Below are positions 60,758 through 64,000 of a stretch of DNA of 64,000 nt, piece by piece. Origin of the DNA: Micromonospora pisi. GTDB taxonomy: Bacteria > Actinomycetota > Actinomycetes > Mycobacteriales > Micromonosporaceae. The position numbers were made by a program, and so were the translations under genes. Under the pieces are notes generated by a model. The model saw nothing but the letters and a program-made list of their open reading frames with translations, was not told where the DNA came from and ran no database searches. Numbering within the stretch: the stretch's first letter is position 1; each line of letters begins with the position of its first letter. Location: contig NZ_RBKT01000001.1 in the NCBI RefSeq assembly GCF_003633685.1, forward strand, positions 7,688,001 to 7,752,000, read 5' to 3'.

Positions 60758-62911
60758 ATGAGCCTGCCGGTGTTGCTGGGGGGCAGGTACCAGCTCGGCG
60801 AGCTGATCGGCAATGGCGGCATGGCCGAGGTGTATCGGGGACGTGACCTCCGGCTCGGGCGGGACGTCGCGATCAAGATGCTGCGAGCGGGCCTCACCCC
60901 GGACCCCGCGTTCCAGATGCGGTTCCGACGTGAGGCGCAGAACTCGGCATCGCTGAATCACCCGGCGATCGTCGCGGTCTACGACACCGGTGAGCGGACC
61001 ACACCGACCGGCGAAGTCTGGCCGTTCATCGCGATGGAGTTCATCGACGGCCGGACACTCAAGGAAGTGTTGGCGGTCGAACGCCGACTCATGCCGCGCC
61101 GGGCGATGGAGATCTGCGCGGACATCTGCGCGGCACTGGAGTTCAGCCACCGCCGGGGAATCGTCCATCGGGACATCAAGCCCAGCAACGTGATGCTGAC
61201 GCGGCACGGTCAGGTGAAGGTTGCCGACTTCGGGATCGCCCGGGCCTTCTCGGTCGGCGCGACCACGGTGCCGGGTACCAGCGCCGTGGTCGGCACTGTT
61301 CACTACCTCTCGCCGGAACAGGTACGCGGTGACGCGGCGGACGGCCGTTCGGATGTCTACGCGACCGGGTGCCTGATGTTCGCGCTGCTCTGTGGGCATC
61401 CGCCGTTCGTCGGTGAGTCCAAGATGGATGTCTTGGACCAGCAGGTACGGGACGACCCACCGCTGCCGAGTCACCTCAATCCCGACGTGGAGCCGTCCGT
61501 TGACGCGGTCGTTCTCAAGGCGCTGGCAAAGGAACCGCTCGACCGTTACCAGAGCGCGGCCGAACTGCGTGCCGATCTGCTACGGGCGATAGCGGGTAGG
61601 CCGGTGGCGGCGGCACTGCCGGAGGTGACCGAGCAGCCCTCGATCAACGTCCGGGGCCCCCGGTGGTACGAGACCTTCGCGTCCAAGCTCGGTGACACCA
61701 GCACGTTCACCGTCTGGCGATCATTCGTCGTGGACAGATGGGAACGGCAGGCATTCGGGCTCTCCTCGGCGCAACAGACAACCATGGGCTGGACCCCGCC
61801 GACCACCGAAGACCTGGTGATCCGCGTTTATCCGTCCGCTGCCGGGGGCGCCGGGAACACGGTGCTACTCAGGGGCTCGGCCGGTGAGGTGGAGGTGCCG
61901 CTGCGGTTGCCGTCGGACCTGGCCGCCAACCTCGCACGGGCGAGTTCCGCGATCGACACCGCCCGCCTCGACCCGACGCTCTCGACCGCGGCGGACATCG
62001 CGGCCGTACGGAAGCTGGGCACCGCACTGTTCGACGCGCTGTTGCACGGTGAGTCGAGGAGCTTGTACCGGGCCTGCCACCACGCGGTCCGCTACGGCGG
62101 CGACCGGAGGCCGGTCAATGCCGTGCTCCGGTTGGTGCTGCGGATGCCCTCGCCGGAACTGGCCGCGCTGCCCTGGGAGCTGATGTTCGACGACGAGGCG
62201 GGGGCGCATCTTGCCCTGGAGCATCCGATCGTGCGTTACGTCGAGATGCCGGTGCCGGTCCGGAGCAGCGCGACCAAGCCACCGCTGTACCTCCTCGGCA
62301 TGGTCGTCTCCCCGGACGACCTCGATCCGGTCGCGGTGGCGGCGGAGCGGGAGGCGATCGAAGAGGCGCTGCGCCAGTTCGTCCGGGACGGGCTGATCCG
62401 ACTGAGCTGGGTGAACGGCCAGACCTGGCAGGACCTGCAACGTAAGCTCTACAAGCGTCAGTACCACGCCCTGCACTTCGTCGGCCACGGGGGATTCGAC
62501 GCGATCCGTGGCGAGGGGTACGTAGCGTTCGCCAACAGGGCGGGCGAGGCGGACCGGGTGTTCGCCTCGGACCTCGGCGCGATCCTGGCCAACCAGAACG
62601 GGCTGCGCATGGTCGTGCTCAACACCTGTGAGTCCGCGAGAGACGACGGCTTGCACGGCTACACCAGCACGGCGGAGGCGCTCGTACGGCGGGGCGTGAA
62701 TTCCGTGCTGTCCATGCGGGACGTCGTCTCGGATCCGGTCGCCCGCAAGTTCGCGACGGTCTTCTACGAGGCCCTCTCCGCCTCGGCGCCCATCGACGTC
62801 GCCGCGATGATGGCCCGGCTCGCGGTCCGCCGCGACGGTCTCGGCTCGTTGGAGTGGGGAACCCCGACCGTTTTCATGCGCTCTGGCAGCACGCCCCTTC
62901 TTGATACGTGA
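60758..62911 (+). CDS. Ser/Thr protein kinase fused to a CHAT (caspase-like) protease domain
   Basis: A 717-residue soluble protein. Residues about 10-280 are a complete Hanks-type kinase: GNGGMAEVYRG (19-28), VAIK Lys40, HRDIKPSN (Asp139), DFG (157-159), LSPEQ and GCLMFALLCGHPPF. No transmembrane helix follows, unlike PknB-type kinases. Residues about 350-717 are a CHAT protease: ELAALPWELMFDDE (468-480), catalytic His in LHFVGHGGFD (His577), catalytic Cys in VLNTCESARDDG (Cys624), and LVRRGVNSVLSMRDVVSD. Both enzymes look active. Start ATG 60758; GTG 60749 is possible. A small protein gene follows 14 bases later. The fusion suggests kinase sensing coupled to proteolysis. Confidence 0.9.
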   Translation: MSLPVLLGGRYQLGELIGNGGMAEVYRGRDLRLGRDVAIKMLRAGLTPDPAFQMRFRREAQNSASLNHPAIVAVYDTGERTTPTGEVWPFIAMEFIDGRTLKEVLAVERRLMPRRAMEICADICAALEFSHRRGIVHRDIKPSNVMLTRHGQVKVADFGIARAFSVGATTVPGTSAVVGTVHYLSPEQVRGDAADGRSDVYATGCLMFALLCGHPPFVGESKMDVLDQQVRDDPPLPSHLNPDVEPSVDAVVLKALAKEPLDRYQSAAELRADLLRAIAGRPVAAALPEVTEQPSINVRGPRWYETFASKLGDTSTFTVWRSFVVDRWERQAFGLSSAQQTTMGWTPPTTEDLVIRVYPSAAGGAGNTVLLRGSAGEVEVPLRLPSDLAANLARASSAIDTARLDPTLSTAADIAAVRKLGTALFDALLHGESRSLYRACHHAVRYGGDRRPVNAVLRLVLRMPSPELAALPWELMFDDEAGAHLALEHPIVRYVEMPVPVRSSATKPPLYLLGMVVSPDDLDPVAVAAEREAIEEALRQFVRDGLIRLSWVNGQTWQDLQRKLYKRQYHALHFVGHGGFDAIRGEGYVAFANRAGEADRVFASDLGAILANQNGLRMVVLNTCESARDDGLHGYTSTAEALVRRGVNSVLSMRDVVSDPVARKFATVFYEALSASAPIDVAAMMARLAVRRDGLGSLEWGTPTVFMRSGSTPLLDT

Positions 62912-62925
62912 GAGAGAAGCCCACG

Positions 62926-63375
62926 ATGTCCAACCAGTCAGTGTCCGTGGTGCACTTCGGCATCGGCGATGATGGCGAAGTCGCAGAGGAGGTGGCGGAG
63001 GCGTTACGGTCCCACGGGTTTTCCGCCCGCGCCCTCAAGGCCCAGGCAAACCGTGGCGACGCCGGCAGTTTCGCCCTGATCGTGTTGCTCGCCGTTCCCG
63101 TACACGGTTTTCTCTCGGCCCTGGGTGAGTCCCTCGGCGCCGCAACGGGCGAGGCACTGCACGCGCTCTTCGGAAGGATCCTCACCCGGCTCGGCGGCGG
63201 CCGGAGCGAGCGACCGGTCATCGTCATCCGGGATGCGACGCGGGGCATCGACGCGGAGATCAGCGCCGGGCTGCCGCCCGAGGCGTTCGAGAAGCTCCGC
63301 GAGCTGGCGACCGAGGATCCCGTCAAGCTCCGCTACGACCCGGTCGCCGGCGCATGGATGGCCGTGGGCCGGTAG
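62926..63375 (+). CDS. Small partner protein of the kinase-CHAT protein, one hydrophobic segment
   Basis: A 149-residue protein, family not recognised. It begins with a beta-alpha unit (SVSVVHFGIGDDGEVAEEVA, EALRSHGFSARAL). A hydrophobic segment at about 45-80 (FALIVLLAVPVHGFLSALGE, SLGAATGEALHALFGRIL) can span or insert in a membrane. A basic turn and a soluble tail follow (RPVIVIRDATRGIDAEISAG, DPVKLRYDPVAGAWMAVGR). ATG 62926 has GAGAGAAG upstream; a GTG at 62908 would overlap the kinase-CHAT stop (GTGA). Co-transcription with a CHAT protease makes it a candidate substrate or effector, an inference from context only. Confidence 0.7.
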   Translation: MSNQSVSVVHFGIGDDGEVAEEVAEALRSHGFSARALKAQANRGDAGSFALIVLLAVPVHGFLSALGESLGAATGEALHALFGRILTRLGGGRSERPVIVIRDATRGIDAEISAGLPPEAFEKLRELATEDPVKLRYDPVAGAWMAVGR

Positions 63376-63393
63376 CGGCGGCTTGCCGTGCCG

Positions 63394-63891
63394 CTACCGG
63401 CGGTCCTCGGCGTACAGCTCGAACCGGCTGTCGCCGAGCAGTTCCCGGAGCCGGGCAAGGGAACGCATGCTCTGCGTCTTCACCACGGCAGGCGAGACGT
63501 CGACCAGCTCCGCCACCGACTCGACGCTGAGATCCTCCCAGTAGCGCAGCACCACGATCGCCCGATCCCGGGTCGGCAACGTGGCCAACGCGTCCAACAG
63601 GGTCACCCGCAGGTCGGCCGGGTACGTCACCCCGTGGTCCGGGGTGACGGCGACCGCCTGCTCCCGTGAACTGGCCCGCCGCTTCTGGTCGATCAGGATC
63701 CGGACCAGCATCTTCCGGGCGTACGCGTGCGGGTTGTCGGCCTGTCGCACCCGTTTCCAGGAGGCGTACACCTTGGCCAGGGTGATCTGGGTCAGGTCCT
63801 GCGCCAGATGCCAGTCCCGACACATGAGGAACGCGGTGTCGCGCAGGCGGCCTGCGGCGACCTGCGCGAATTCCACGAAGTCGTCGCTCAT
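63394..63891 (-). CDS. SigE-family (ECF) RNA polymerase sigma factor
   Basis: A 165-residue sigma-70 family protein of the SigE type common in Micromonosporaceae and Streptomyces. Region 2: EFAQVAAGRLRDTAFLMCRD, DLTQITLAKVYASWKRVRQA, NPHAYARKMLVRILIDQKRR. Region 4: LLDALATLPTRDRAIVVLRY, ELVDVSPAVVKTQSMRSLAR. The start is ATG 63891, overlapping the upstream stop by four bases (ATGA). The upstream partner is cut by the window end, so an anti-sigma factor cannot be judged. It converges on the small gene at 62926. Confidence 0.9.
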   Translation of the reverse strand: MSDDFVEFAQVAAGRLRDTAFLMCRDWHLAQDLTQITLAKVYASWKRVRQADNPHAYARKMLVRILIDQKRRASSREQAVAVTPDHGVTYPADLRVTLLDALATLPTRDRAIVVLRYWEDLSVESVAELVDVSPAVVKTQSMRSLARLRELLGDSRFELYAEDRR

Positions 63892-64000
63892 TGGAAGGTG
63901 GGCACCTCGGCGAACCGCTCGCCGCCCGTCGATTCCACCTCCGCGGGAAGTTCGAGTCCCCAACGCGGATCGGCGGCGATCGTCGTCGCCTCATCGAGGG
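63888..64000 (-). CDS. 3' end of an unidentified gene (partial)
   Basis: Minus-strand reading gives DEATTIAADPRWGLELPAEV, ESTGGERFAEVPTFQ and TGA at 63890-63888, overlapping the sigma-factor start as ATGA. Only about 36 codons are inside the window. The tight overlap means it is co-transcribed with, and upstream of, the sigma-factor gene. No family can be assigned. Confidence 0.6.
   Translation of the reverse strand, partial: LDEATTIAADPRWGLELPAEVESTGGERFAEVPTFQ

Overview
The window is high-GC actinomycete DNA, most likely from the Micromonosporaceae (Micromonospora, Plantactinospora or a relative). Three things point there: strongly GC-biased codon use; many genes with a TANNNT box 6-7 bases before an ATG or GTG start (leaderless transcripts); and a palindromic AGGAAGGGCCCCTT/AAGGGGCCCTTCCT element of the type I associate with Micromonospora intergenic DNA. 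Family assignments come from motif reading alone; no search was run.

Layout. 0-24 kb: mostly housekeeping and accessory genes: the N-terminal part of a secreted subtilisin, a VOC protein, an LtrA-type membrane protein, a P-loop kinase-like protein, a large TerD-like stress protein, an interrupted tRNA-Lys-like gene, a SUKH protein, an alpha/beta-hydrolase pair opposite an AraC regulator, an MBL hydrolase, an enoyl-CoA hydratase opposite an HxlR regulator, and an XRE-regulator cassette with four small divergent genes. 25.2-32.6 kb: a recombined accessory island with three TetR regulators and their visible operators, an esterase, two SDRs and a SnoaL-like protein. It also holds two internally deleted pseudogenes (a mycothiol-dependent isomerase and an aldo/keto reductase) and has gene fragments at both ends. 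32.6-43.4 kb: a membrane protein, a frameshifted GH95 alpha-L-fucosidase, an APH(6)-like kinase, an acyl-CoA synthetase, a DUF2726-like protein, a secreted metallophosphoesterase with a carbohydrate-binding domain, and a TipA-like MerR regulator.

43.4-60.6 kb is a compact nonribosomal peptide synthetase (NRPS) cluster. Four overlapping or closely spaced minus-strand genes encode, in order of transcription, AMP-ligase-PCP-C, C-A-PCP, C-A-PCP (glycine-type code) and C-A-PCP-reductase. Divergently transcribed are an MbtH protein and an FkbH-like HAD protein carrying its own carrier domain. The tandem condensation domains between the first two proteins, plus a glyceryl-loading FkbH-ACP, suggest an acyl-glyceryl-X-Gly-Y peptide released reductively as an aldehyde or alcohol.

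60.7-63.4 kb holds a soluble Ser/Thr protein kinase fused to a CHAT (caspase-like) protease, followed 14 bases later by a small protein with one hydrophobic segment. This resembles a two-gene biological-conflict or signalling module. The window ends with a SigE-type sigma factor and the 3' end of an overlapping upstream gene.
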